Source of the DNA: JBDRNO01 sp043811005
Lineage (GTDB): Bacteria > Bacteroidota > Bacteroidia > NORP154
DNA: 17,325 nucleotides
Direction: 5' to 3'
Assembly (NCBI GenBank): GCA_043811005.1
Contig: JBDRNO010000304.1
Location: 1-17,325 of the forward strand
Position numbers and translations under genes: made by a program. The notes below the pieces were generated by a model, which saw only the letters and a program-made list of their open reading frames with translations, ran no database searches and had not been told where the DNA came from. Shown here piece after piece: positions 1-8,010 of the stretch (positions are counted from its first letter, which is position 1; every line of letters begins with the position of its first letter).

Positions 1-965
1 ATGCAATCATCATCATCAATAGCTGTAACCATATTTGTGTTTTTGATGTTATGTATCCATGGCACATGCTTGTCGCCAATACCCTCGATCCTGTGCCCGC
101 CAAAACCGTTCATCAACAATGTAGGGCATTGCAGCGCTTCGGAAGCAACCACTTTGATATAGGGAAACTTTGTTCGTAAGAAATCCCCTGCTGCAATAGT
201 GCCTGCCGAGCCGGTAGCAGATACAAAAGCAGCCAATTGGCTTTTTTTGTTTTTTACCTCATTGAATACTTCTTCGATGGCAGGTCCGGTTATATTGAAA
301 TGCCATGCAGAGTTGCCAAACTCTTCGAATTGGTTAAAGATAATGCACTCTTTACGTGTTCTTCTTATTTCCCAGCATTTATCGTAGATCTCCTTAACAT
401 TGGATTCGCAGCCCGGTGTAGCTATCACTTCAGCGCCAATATTCTTAAGCCATGTAAACCTTTCCTTGCTCATCTCTTCAGGCAATATTGCTACTGATTC
501 GCATCCCATCAGGTATGAATCAAAAGCCCCTCCCCTGCAATAGTTGCCTGTTGAAGGCCAAACAGCTTTATGGTAGGTAGGATCAAATTGTCCGGTCGTG
601 ATTCGCGGAGCCATGCAGCCATAAGCTGCTCCGACCTTATGAGAACCCGTTGGGAACCATTTACCGATCAGTAATACAATCCTGGCATTAACACCTGTTA
701 GCTCTTTGGGAAATTCAATGTAATTAACACCTCCAAACAAACCACCATTCTCTTTGGGTTCATTCTTCCAGGTAATTCTAAAAAGATTAAGTGGATGTAG
801 ATCCCATAAGCCGATATCTTTTAGCTTATCTTGTATCTTTTCAGGAATCAACCCGGGATCTCTTTGCTGTGCAAGGGTCGGCAGGATGATACCCTTTTCA
901 CGAAACCGCTTGACAGCATTGTTAAGCATATCTTTATTCGTGACTTTGTCAATGGTTTGGATCAT
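1..965 (-). CDS. PLP-dependent cysteine synthase-fold enzyme, C-terminus cut by window edge
   Basis: Translating the minus strand from the ATG at 965 gives 321 codons without a stop, running off the left edge; members of this family are usually about 450 residues. The protein has the fold-type II PLP hallmarks: TGSHKVGAAYG with Lys110 as the likely Schiff-base lysine, STGNY (138-142) as the substrate loop, and a Gly-rich phosphate loop (SATGSAGT) near residue 257. The opening (GLWDLHPLNLFRITW) is typical of a group annotated only as a PLP-dependent beta-subunit-like protein. It starts 52 bp after the YgfK-like stop on the same strand, so the two are probably co-transcribed. In E. coli the ygfK region also carries a PLP lyase, YgeX (diaminopropionate ammonia-lyase), but this sequence is not close to YgeX as I recall it. 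A C-N or C-S lyase acting on a purine-derived amino acid is an inference; the substrate is unknown. Confidence 0.85.
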   Translation of the reverse strand, partial: MIQTIDKVTNKDMLNNAVKRFREKGIILPTLAQQRDPGLIPEKIQDKLKDIGLWDLHPLNLFRITWKNEPKENGGLFGGVNYIEFPKELTGVNARIVLLIGKWFPTGSHKVGAAYGCMAPRITTGQFDPTYHKAVWPSTGNYCRGGAFDSYLMGCESVAILPEEMSKERFTWLKNIGAEVIATPGCESNVKEIYDKCWEIRRTRKECIIFNQFEEFGNSAWHFNITGPAIEEVFNEVKNKKSQLAAFVSATGSAGTIAAGDFLRTKFPYIKVVASEALQCPTLLMNGFGGHRIEGIGDKHVPWIHNIKNTNMVTAIDDDDC

Positions 966-1017
966 TTTTATTGATGTTTTGTATTTGTAAAATTATTTTT
1001 CTGCAAAAATAAACCTT

Positions 1018-4000
1018 TCAAACATACAAATCCTTAGCACCTTCGAGTAGAATACTCATTTCCGTAGCCATTTTAAAGGAATATTCCCGTATGCCGGGAT
1101 TCATGAACTCAATATCTGTTATTCGAAAATCTTTTTTGTTGAACCTGGTTGCAACATCCTCATTTTCAAATAAATAAATATTATCATCTAAAGTTAAGCT
1201 TGATGTATTTTTCCCATCTTTAAATAATAATATTATCTTCTTACCTGACTTTATTATAAAATATCCATTTTCAGCTTCATTAAAGCTCTTTTGGGTTAAA
1301 TAAAAATTAGGTTTGTCCTTGAACGGAGAGCCATTTGTGGGGCAAAAGGTAGTACAATTACCGCATTCATTGCAGAAATCGCTAATATTTAATATCTGAA
1401 ATTTTTGCTCTACTTTAAAAATTTCATCATCTTCAATTACAACCTGATTGCCTTTTTTAATCGCTTTCCGGAGGTGATATTCTATAGGTTCTGTGATATA
1501 TGAATAATTAGCCCTGTTGGGACAAACTGTTTCACAAATATTACAGATGTCATTGCAACATAAGCATCGTGAGGCTTCATTTACTGCCTGTTCTTCTGTT
1601 AAAGCAGGTACTATTATGTCAAAATATTTTCTATCATCAATGTCTGTCTTTACTGGTAAAATGCCATATTCTCTTTTTGCTCTTTTTACACGATAATCAG
1701 TAAGTGATAAATCTTTATCCGGCTTGATAAAATCTTCATTGTAATCTTTCTGAGATTTCTTAATAATATTCTGTGCTACTTTTCGTCCATCAGCTACTGC
1801 ATCAATTATACTTGAAGCTCCGCGTAAAGCATCTCCCCCAAGATAAACATTTTTGATTTTTGTTTGGTAAGTTTCTTTATCTGTTTCCATTAAATCCTTT
1901 TCAATAAAGTCAAGAACAGGTTGCTGTCCTATGCAAACAATAACTGAATGACCTGAGACTGTATCAGTAACTGATTCATCATATTCGGGAGAAAAATCGC
2001 CATTCTCATTAAATACACTTATACATTTTTTCAACTCAACTTTGGATAAATTATTTTCACCTTGGGATGGAACAATTTTTACAATACCCCATCCATTCAT
2101 AATCCGGATACCTTCTTTTTCGGCTTCTTCAATTTCCCAGGCATAAGCAGGCATTTCGTGTCTCTGTTCAAGACATACCATTGTGACTTTCTTTACATTC
2201 AATCTAATTGCTGTTCTTGCTGAATCAATTGCTACATTTCCACCGCCAATAATTACTATATCATTTCCTAATTCTACCGATTGGTTGTTACGTAAATCAG
2301 ACAAAAACTTCAAAGCGTCAAGAACATTTTTTGCATCTTCGCCTTCTATATTGAGCTTCATAGCAGATTGAGCACCTGTTGCGATATAAACATATTGGTT
2401 ATTTGCATGAAGCTCTTCAAAAAGCATTTTATCCACTTTAGAGTTATAATGTATTTTAATCCCAAGGTTTTCTATTCGTTTAATATCTTTTTGTATAGCT
2501 TCATTGGTCAGACGAAATGCAGGAATAGCATCAGAAATCATACCACCGGGAAATGATTTGGTTTCATATACATTCACCTCAAATCCTGCTAAAGCAAGGA
2601 AATAAGCACAGGATAAGCCCGAGGGACCGGCTCCGATGATTGCTGTTTTTATGCCATTGTTTTTGGCAGGTTTAATTTTGAAGGCGGAGTCACGTGACTC
2701 CGCCTTCAAAATTAAACCATGATCTTTTTCAGCAATAAACCGTTTTATCTCTCTTATCATTAAAGGATTATCATAATTTATCCGGCTGCATTTAGTTTGG
2801 CAAAGATGGTTACAAACCATTCCTAAAACTGTTGGAAATGGATTTGTTTGCATTATCACTTCAAAAGCCTTTTGGAATTCGCCTCTTGATGTATAATACA
2901 TGTATTCGGGAATATCCTGGTTGCCAGGACATGTATTAACGCATGGTGCTTTAATGCAATCAAAATATTTAAGTTCGCGTTCTGTTTTGATGTTTGGTTC
3001 GTAGAATGGAATTTTTTTATATGCTTCATTTTCTAATACATCATTTGCATATTTATTCAAATTGAGTAAAGCTGCTTCGTGAATTTGAAGGTTACCTACC
3101 CCGTCTTTTTTAACAATGAAATCATCAATATTTTCCGCTCCGAATTCATTAAATTGCTTATTCAGTTCTGTAAGATATTGATGTAATCTGCCATATCCAC
3201 CAGGCTTGAGAATGTCGGATGACACTGTTACAGTTTTTAGTCCACAAGCTAAAATATCTGCTACATTAAAGCAATCTGCTCCACCAGCGAATGAAATGTC
3301 AAGTTGTCCGTTAAATTCATTTTGCAGTTTCTTTGCAAGGTTGATAGCAATGGGATGTAATGCCCTGCCACTCATATACATCATTTCGGTTTCCTTGCCG
3401 AAAACATTCTTGTTATTGACTGATTCAAGTGTATTTGTAAGTTTAAGCCCGAACGAAACATTGTTTTTCTGAGCAGCATCCTGAAGTGATTTAATAATAT
3501 TAACCGCATCAGGATATTTCAGGTCATGTTCAAAGGCAATATCAGGAACCTGGGTTTTGAAGCCCAGTTTATTGTTCAAAATATCCCGCAATTGTTCTGC
3601 TCCTAATAAAGTTGGGTTTAATTTAATGATTGTATGCAATTTCTTTTCTTCAATAAGGTACAAACCTATCTTTTCTATTTCCTCAGGCGGGCAGCCGTGC
3701 ATGGTCGAGAGTGTAATATTGTCAGAGATCCGGTCAGGTATATCAATATTACCGATATCCGGGTATAATTTCAACAGTGATTCGATCTTTTTTTCTTTTT
3801 CATCTTTACAATTATTCATTTTGTCAAAGAACCACTGAACGTTCTCTTTCATTACTCCCTCCATATTGTAACCGACACTCATGTTGAAAATTTCTCCAGC
3901 CCCACCCCCCCGATACGCTCGTTCCTCGCTACGGGGCAGGCCGGCCCCTCCCCGAAGGAGAGGGGAAACCCTCCGCTTAACACCACCCTTTTTATTAGTA

Positions 4001-4416
4001 TAACCAAATTTGTCTCTTAAAACATGGAGGATGATCCACGAGTTTAGATATTGGTCAAAAGACTCTTGAATTCGGAGTTCCTGCGACCATTCGCAGTTGT
4101 ATCCCTCGTCCTGCATGTCAATACAGGGTTTTGAGACCTCAAGCTGATCAAGTGTTTGAATGGTTTTTAATTCGATATATCTTGCACCGCACAGCCACGC
4201 CATAACAATATTTTGAGCCAATTGTGTATGAGGTCCCGCAGCAACACCTATCGGAGTTTCCAATAGCTGACCGAATTGTGAGGTTTTGAAAGGATCAGTT
4301 TCGTTAGGTGTGAAAAACAATTCTTTTGGAACGCCAAATATCTGTCCTTTCTTTTCCTGGTATAGGATTAGATATAGAAGATGGTGAATTGAAACAGGAG
4401 AAAATTTGTCTGCCAT
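1018..4416 (-). CDS. ygfK: YgfK-like FAD/Fe-S oxidoreductase (putative selenate reductase / purine catabolism subunit)
   Basis: The protein has 1132 residues; E. coli YgfK has about 1030. The N-terminal half is a dihydroorotate-dehydrogenase-like barrel (AAGPHTQLAQN near residue 60, NMSVGYN near 177, LSTMHGCPP, KLNPTLLG, GGADCF). A GltD-type cysteine-rich region follows (CVNTCP, CNHLC, TKC), then an FAD-binding IIGAGPSGL near 592 and an NAD(P)-binding IIGGGNVA near 722. The C-terminus has two Cys clusters: CLCCNDICNICETVCP near 950 and CNECGNCTTFCP near 1015. It should carry electrons between NAD(P)H and a molybdenum hydroxylase or reductase; in E. coli and gut anaerobes the family sits in xanthine/urate-degradation loci. 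I chose ATG 4416 because the family start aligns there and the GTG at 4446 lies in the -7 box. Oddities are a GC-rich in-frame insert near residues 143-174 and a 50-bp palindrome near 567-583. Family assignment is firm; the substrate is not. Confidence 0.92.
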   Translation of the reverse strand: MADKFSPVSIHHLLYLILYQEKKGQIFGVPKELFFTPNETDPFKTSQFGQLLETPIGVAAGPHTQLAQNIVMAWLCGARYIELKTIQTLDQLEVSKPCIDMQDEGYNCEWSQELRIQESFDQYLNSWIILHVLRDKFGYTNKKGGVKRRVSPLLRGGAGLPRSEERAYRGGGAGEIFNMSVGYNMEGVMKENVQWFFDKMNNCKDEKEKKIESLLKLYPDIGNIDIPDRISDNITLSTMHGCPPEEIEKIGLYLIEEKKLHTIIKLNPTLLGAEQLRDILNNKLGFKTQVPDIAFEHDLKYPDAVNIIKSLQDAAQKNNVSFGLKLTNTLESVNNKNVFGKETEMMYMSGRALHPIAINLAKKLQNEFNGQLDISFAGGADCFNVADILACGLKTVTVSSDILKPGGYGRLHQYLTELNKQFNEFGAENIDDFIVKKDGVGNLQIHEAALLNLNKYANDVLENEAYKKIPFYEPNIKTERELKYFDCIKAPCVNTCPGNQDIPEYMYYTSRGEFQKAFEVIMQTNPFPTVLGMVCNHLCQTKCSRINYDNPLMIREIKRFIAEKDHGLILKAESRDSAFKIKPAKNNGIKTAIIGAGPSGLSCAYFLALAGFEVNVYETKSFPGGMISDAIPAFRLTNEAIQKDIKRIENLGIKIHYNSKVDKMLFEELHANNQYVYIATGAQSAMKLNIEGEDAKNVLDALKFLSDLRNNQSVELGNDIVIIGGGNVAIDSARTAIRLNVKKVTMVCLEQRHEMPAYAWEIEEAEKEGIRIMNGWGIVKIVPSQGENNLSKVELKKCISVFNENGDFSPEYDESVTDTVSGHSVIVCIGQQPVLDFIEKDLMETDKETYQTKIKNVYLGGDALRGASSIIDAVADGRKVAQNIIKKSQKDYNEDFIKPDKDLSLTDYRVKRAKREYGILPVKTDIDDRKYFDIIVPALTEEQAVNEASRCLCCNDICNICETVCPNRANYSYITEPIEYHLRKAIKKGNQVVIEDDEIFKVEQKFQILNISDFCNECGNCTTFCPTNGSPFKDKPNFYLTQKSFNEAENGYFIIKSGKKIILLFKDGKNTSSLTLDDNIYLFENEDVATRFNKKDFRITDIEFMNPGIREYSFKMATEMSILLEGAKDLYV
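2669..2718. repeat. 50-bp perfect palindrome inside the ygfK-like gene
   Basis: The two 25-nt halves are exact reverse complements with no spacer, centred on CAC|GTG at 2693/2694 (inner part GGAGTCACGTGACTCC). It is translated in frame as about 17 residues near 567-583, in the linker between the cysteine-rich domain and the FAD-binding motif. Confidence 0.9.
3895..3990 (-). repeat. GC-rich repeat inserted in frame in the ygfK-like gene
   Basis: About 96 bp rich in G and C interrupt an AT-rich gene. It contains a CCCCTCTCC-TTC-GGGGAGGGG-type hairpin and a GCGAGGAACGAGCG motif, both familiar from bacterial intergenic repeats. It encodes about 32 Gly/Arg-rich residues (for example RGGAGLPRSEERAYRGGGAG) that have no counterpart in E. 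coli YgfK between the helical N-terminal region and NMSVGYN. End points are approximate. Confidence 0.7.
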
Positions 4417-4421
4417 GGTTG

Positions 4422-4446
4422 GTGGATTCAATAGTTTATAATCCAC
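4422..4446 (-). promoter_or_regulatory. Leader dyad (operator or RNA hairpin) before the ygfK-like start
   Basis: A perfect 7-bp inverted repeat, GTGGATT and AATCCAC, is separated by 11 nt (4422-4428 and 4440-4446). It spans the predicted transcription start and ends 5 nt before the ATG. It could be a repressor site on DNA or a stem covering the ribosome landing area. Seven base pairs can arise by chance, so the call rests mainly on position. Confidence 0.35.
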
Positions 4447-4453
4447 AAATATA
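4446..4453 (-). promoter_or_regulatory. Bacteroidota -7 box for the ygfK-like operon
   Basis: The minus strand reads TATATTTG, an exact match to the Bacteroidota -7 consensus TAnnTTTG, 29 nt upstream of the ATG at 4416. No clear -33 TTG is visible at 19-21 bp. The box overlaps the alternative GTG start at 4446, which argues against that start. Confidence 0.5.
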
Positions 4454-4489
4454 CGAATTATTGGTTATTGGTGTTGGATGGTTGGATAG

Positions 4490-4517
4490 TTGCAAGTTGC
4501 GGGTTACGGGTTGCGGG
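4490..4517. repeat. Heptanucleotide tandem repeat, four units of TTGCGGG type
   Basis: Four consecutive 7-mers read TTGCAAG, TTGCGGG, TTACGGG and TTGCGGG. They lie in the 189-bp gap between two divergent genes, preceded by a TTGG-rich stretch (4461-4490). Copy-number change here would alter the spacing between the two promoters. Confidence 0.7.
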
Positions 4518-4539
4518 ATTCAAGGATGCAGGATGACAA

Positions 4540-4569
4540 TTGCTATTAAGGAACGTCATCTTACTTTAA
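4540..4569 (+). promoter_or_regulatory. Probable promoter of the OmpA/PD40 gene
   Basis: A TTG at 4540-4542 is followed after 19 bp by TACTTTAA (4562-4569). This fits the Bacteroidota arrangement of a -33 TTG and a -7 TAnnTTTG, with the final G replaced by A. The start codon lies 36 nt further on, giving a short leader. It is the best candidate in this gap but imperfect. Confidence 0.35.
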
Positions 4570-4605
4570 AATTTCATATTTTTACCCACTAAAAACCACC
4601 AAATC

Positions 4606-7600
4606 ATGAAACCATACTTTGTAATTACCCTATCAGTAATAATTCTTTTATTTTCTGTTAACATACCCGGTTCTTTTGCTCAAACAAAAGCAATAAAGCT
4701 GATCGGGGAGGGAAAATATGATGAGGCAAATGAGCTGTTGAAAAAAAAATATGATAAATCCCCTGATGATATCACTGTAAATTTTGCTTTTGCTAAATTA
4801 TATATTGAAGAAGAATTTGAAGACTACGATATTGAGTATGCATATAAGTATATTAAAAAAACAGAAAAACTATTTCTCGGATCAGCAGAAACTGAAAGGA
4901 AGAAACTTGAAAAGATTCCCATTAACAAACAGATCATAACCAATGAAATAGACAAGATCAATGGAAAAGCATTTAAAAAAGCATTATGGGGAAACACCGT
5001 TGATAGTTACGAAGAATTCATAAAAACCCATCCGGATACTGATGAACTCATAAAAAAAGCGAAACAATCAAGAAATAAATTAGCATTTGATGAAGCAAAA
5101 AAGATCAATACATGGAAATCCTACTACTCATTTATTCAAAAGTATCCCAATGCCGACCAATATGGCAGGGCTAAGACAAAATATCAATTAATCATGAAAA
5201 AATACAAGTTGCTATATGAGGAAAAAGTTTGGGACGGAGAGCTTGTAACTTTACAAAAGTTTATTCAGGAGAATCCCGGGTTTCCACAAAACGAACCTTA
5301 TTACGTAAAAGACCTGGAACTTGCAAACCAGGCATGGGAACTGGGTCTTACCGAAAGAATTCCCATGAGCCCCTTTGATCTGTCAGATACAAAAGGCACC
5401 AATATTAAAACTATAAGTAAAAACGATGAACTCAACAGGAGATTGAAACGTGAAGGTGCAAAAGCCGGTGTTATACAACTTACATTAATGTGGAATAATT
5501 ATAATGACCTTGACTTGCGGTGTATAACCCCAAATGGTGAAAAGATCTGGTATAAAAACAGGACAGGCGATTCAGGTAGTGATCTGGATGTGGACATGAA
5601 TAATACATATGGCGGAAGAATAGATGAAAATATTGACGGAACCGTTCCTGTTGAAAAAGAAACTTCAGTGCAACGCGTTAAAAGCATCCACAAAAAGAAA
5701 GTCTCTATTAAACCCATTGAACATATTTATTGGCCTGCCGGCAAAATCCCTTCCGGCAAATATAAAGTGTATGTCGTTCATTATATGAATTACCAGGAGC
5801 AATTAAAAGGTAACAAGGTGGAATTTTGTGAGGATCCCACAGAATACACTTTAAGAGTGGAGATCAACGGGAAATACCATGACTTTTCAGGTAAATTAAC
5901 TTATTCAAAAGACAAGCCCGAACATTTGGTATATGAATTCGACTATAAAGCCCCGGGATTAATGAAAGTGGAGCTAAATGCTGAAACCAGGCAACAGTTT
6001 GATAAATACATCAAAGAGGCGGCTCCCAGGGAAATGGCTTATATTGCCGTTCAAAAATTAATCGAACAGGATATAAAAGAAAAAAAATGGGAATCGGCAA
6101 TAGCAACATTAAAAAAATACCAAAGTTCCTTTTCTGCATCTCAAATCATGTTTAATAGAATTGGAGAGTTAATCCTGTTGGTTGAGAAGAAAGAACCACA
6201 AATTTCGGTTGAAAATCTTGGCCCTGGAGTTAATACTACCAGAGGTGAATATTCACCGGTCATCAGCGCAAATGACAAAATCCTGTACTTCTGCGGGAGA
6301 GACAGAACTGATAACATAGGAAAAGAAGACATCTTTTATTCTGAGATCATGTATAGTGATACTTACAGGGATGGGGTTATCGAAAGACCCAGGGAGTCTG
6401 TTTCCGATTATGTTTCAGGCACTTTCAATGAATTTATCGGAGATACAATAAGATCGGTAACCATCAATACAACCGAAGATAAAGTCATATACACTATCAG
6501 GGATACTATCAAAGACAGGGTTGGAAAGTGGGAAAAGTCAAAGTTGTTCGGGTATATAAATACATCATCGGAAAGCGAGGCGCCCCTGTCTGTTTCAGTT
6601 GACGGAAACACAATGGTACTTTTTAAAGCCGGTGATCTGCATTACAGTAAAAAAACCATATCCGGCTGGTCAAAGCTCGAAAAATTCCCTTATCCTGTTA
6701 ATACTCAATTCTGGGAAGGAGATGCAATGCTGTCAAGTGATGGCAAGGCAATAATATTTGCGTCAAACAGACCCGGTGGATATAATATTAATGTTGACCA
6801 GGATTTTTATCACGGGGATGTAACTTATGCATCAGATATATATGTATGCACAAAGACCAACAACGGGTGGAGCAATCCAATCAATTTAGGAAAAAACATA
6901 AACACTGCGTTTTGCGAAAGAAGCCCTTTCCTCCACCCTGACATGAAAACCTTGTATTTTAGCTCTGACGGGCATTATGGATTAGGGAAGTTAGATGTAT
7001 TTAAAGTTACCAGGTTATCAGAAACCGATTGGACAAAGTGGACGAAACCCGTTAATTTGGGGAAATCAATAAATACAACAGGGTCGGATTGGGGATATAA
7101 TATCAACACTTCCGGACTATATGCCTATTTCGCTGCTGATAATGAAGCTAATAAATACCAGGAAGATATATACAGGGTAGAACTCCCCCCATACCTAAGA
7201 CCCAATGTTGTTGTTACGGTTTCGGGTAAAGTATCGGATAAAAATGGAAAACATCTTGATGCAGATATTTACTGGGAGGATCTGACAGAAAACAAACCAA
7301 TTGGAAATTTAAAAAGTAACCCCGGGGATGGTACATATTTCATTATCCTTCCGGCAGGAAAACTATATGGTTATTATGCTGAAAAAGATGGTTATTATCC
7401 CGTTTCCAAGAACCTCGACCTGAGAAAAACAAATACATTCCAGGAGATAAGGGAAAATATAACAATGGTTAGTATTGAAGACATGAAAAAGTTGGGAACC
7501 ATAGTGAAGATCAATAACATTTTTTTTGATACTGATAAGACAATTCTCAGGCCCGAATCATATCCCGAGCTTAACAGGTTGACAAAAATATTAAAGGAGA

Positions 7601-7854
7601 ATCCATATAGTAAAATTGAGATAATGGGACATACGGATAATGTTGGAACTGATGAGTATAACCAGGAACTCTCTGATGGAAGGGCAAAGGCGGTTTTTGA
7701 TTATCTATTAAACCCTCAGGGTTTTGAAAACCCTGAGGGTTTTAAAGAACGTCTTACCTATAAGGGGTTCGGAGAGACCAAACCTGTTAGTACCAATGAA
7801 ACAGAGAAAGGGAGGCAGAATAATAGAAGAGTAGAGTTTAAATTTGTTAATTAG
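4606..7854 (+). CDS. Secreted TPR / DUF2135-like / PD40 beta-propeller / CRD / OmpA-domain envelope protein (PorE-like layout)
   Basis: The protein has 1082 residues. A signal peptide covers residues 1-26 (hydrophobic IILLFSVNIPGSFAQ, type I cleavage after FAQ likely). TPR-like helical repeats follow to about 280. Residues about 288-430 resemble DUF2135/YfaP (LMWNNYNDLDLRCITPNGE, then IYWPAGKIPSGKYKVYV). A second helical stretch is at 465-520. Residues 535-865 are PD40 propeller blades (GEYSPVISANDKILYFCG, GDAMLSSDGKAIIFASNRPG, RSPFLHPDMKTLYFSS), then a carboxypeptidase-regulatory-like domain (867-945) and an OmpA domain (965-1082). The peptidoglycan-binding Asp (GHTDNVG) and Arg (GRAKAV) are present, so it should be periplasmic or outer-membrane-linked and anchored to peptidoglycan. 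TPR-PD40-CRD-OmpA is the order of PorE of the type IX secretion system, but PorE is a lipoprotein and this has no lipobox Cys; many paralogs exist, so a T9SS role is unproven. A double hairpin is read through near residues 1035-1046. Confidence 0.9.
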   Translation: MKPYFVITLSVIILLFSVNIPGSFAQTKAIKLIGEGKYDEANELLKKKYDKSPDDITVNFAFAKLYIEEEFEDYDIEYAYKYIKKTEKLFLGSAETERKKLEKIPINKQIITNEIDKINGKAFKKALWGNTVDSYEEFIKTHPDTDELIKKAKQSRNKLAFDEAKKINTWKSYYSFIQKYPNADQYGRAKTKYQLIMKKYKLLYEEKVWDGELVTLQKFIQENPGFPQNEPYYVKDLELANQAWELGLTERIPMSPFDLSDTKGTNIKTISKNDELNRRLKREGAKAGVIQLTLMWNNYNDLDLRCITPNGEKIWYKNRTGDSGSDLDVDMNNTYGGRIDENIDGTVPVEKETSVQRVKSIHKKKVSIKPIEHIYWPAGKIPSGKYKVYVVHYMNYQEQLKGNKVEFCEDPTEYTLRVEINGKYHDFSGKLTYSKDKPEHLVYEFDYKAPGLMKVELNAETRQQFDKYIKEAAPREMAYIAVQKLIEQDIKEKKWESAIATLKKYQSSFSASQIMFNRIGELILLVEKKEPQISVENLGPGVNTTRGEYSPVISANDKILYFCGRDRTDNIGKEDIFYSEIMYSDTYRDGVIERPRESVSDYVSGTFNEFIGDTIRSVTINTTEDKVIYTIRDTIKDRVGKWEKSKLFGYINTSSESEAPLSVSVDGNTMVLFKAGDLHYSKKTISGWSKLEKFPYPVNTQFWEGDAMLSSDGKAIIFASNRPGGYNINVDQDFYHGDVTYASDIYVCTKTNNGWSNPINLGKNINTAFCERSPFLHPDMKTLYFSSDGHYGLGKLDVFKVTRLSETDWTKWTKPVNLGKSINTTGSDWGYNINTSGLYAYFAADNEANKYQEDIYRVELPPYLRPNVVVTVSGKVSDKNGKHLDADIYWEDLTENKPIGNLKSNPGDGTYFIILPAGKLYGYYAEKDGYYPVSKNLDLRKTNTFQEIRENITMVSIEDMKKLGTIVKINNIFFDTDKTILRPESYPELNRLTKILKENPYSKIEIMGHTDNVGTDEYNQELSDGRAKAVFDYLLNPQGFENPEGFKERLTYKGFGETKPVSTNETEKGRQNNRRVEFKFVN
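7710..7742. repeat. Double hairpin inside the OmpA domain
   Basis: AAACCCTCAGGGTTTT (7710-7725) and AAAACCCTGAGGGTTT (7727-7742) are perfect 16-nt inverted repeats around one G. Each arm is itself a palindrome (AAACCCT / AGGGTTT). It is translated in frame as NPQGFE then NPEGF, giving a short internal peptide repeat in a loop before RLTYKGFGE. Confidence 0.9.
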
Positions 7855-7910
7855 CCTCTAAAAGTTGATTAATGATAGAATGTTGTGGCTAATTTTGTTG
7901 ATGTTAATAA

Positions 7911-8006
7911 ACCAGTACTGCAAGCATAAGTGGCAACCTTTCTATTTGTGAAGGAGACAATACTACCCTTACAGTTTCGGGTGGTGGCTCTTTTGATTGG
8001 AGCACG
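7911..8006 (+). pseudogene. Relic of a T9SS-adhesin Ig-like domain
   Basis: One plus-strand frame encodes about 32 residues including SICEGDNTTLTVSGG, then GSFDWS. This is the opening of the Ig/PKD-like repeats common in large secreted Bacteroidota surface proteins. There is no start codon, a stop lies just upstream in frame, and the frame soon closes within the end of the Doc gene. It is a scrap of a lost larger gene, between the OmpA gene and the toxin gene. Confidence 0.55.
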
Positions 8007-8010
8007 TTTA

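Noticed and set aside
4417..4446. GTG at 4446 as an earlier start for the ygfK-like gene, adding ten residues.
   Set aside because: It lies in the -7 box, and family members start near the ATG at 4416.
4606..7854. Naming the OmpA/PD40 gene porE.
   Set aside because: It lacks a lipobox Cys, has an additional DUF2135-like domain, and no other T9SS genes are adjacent.
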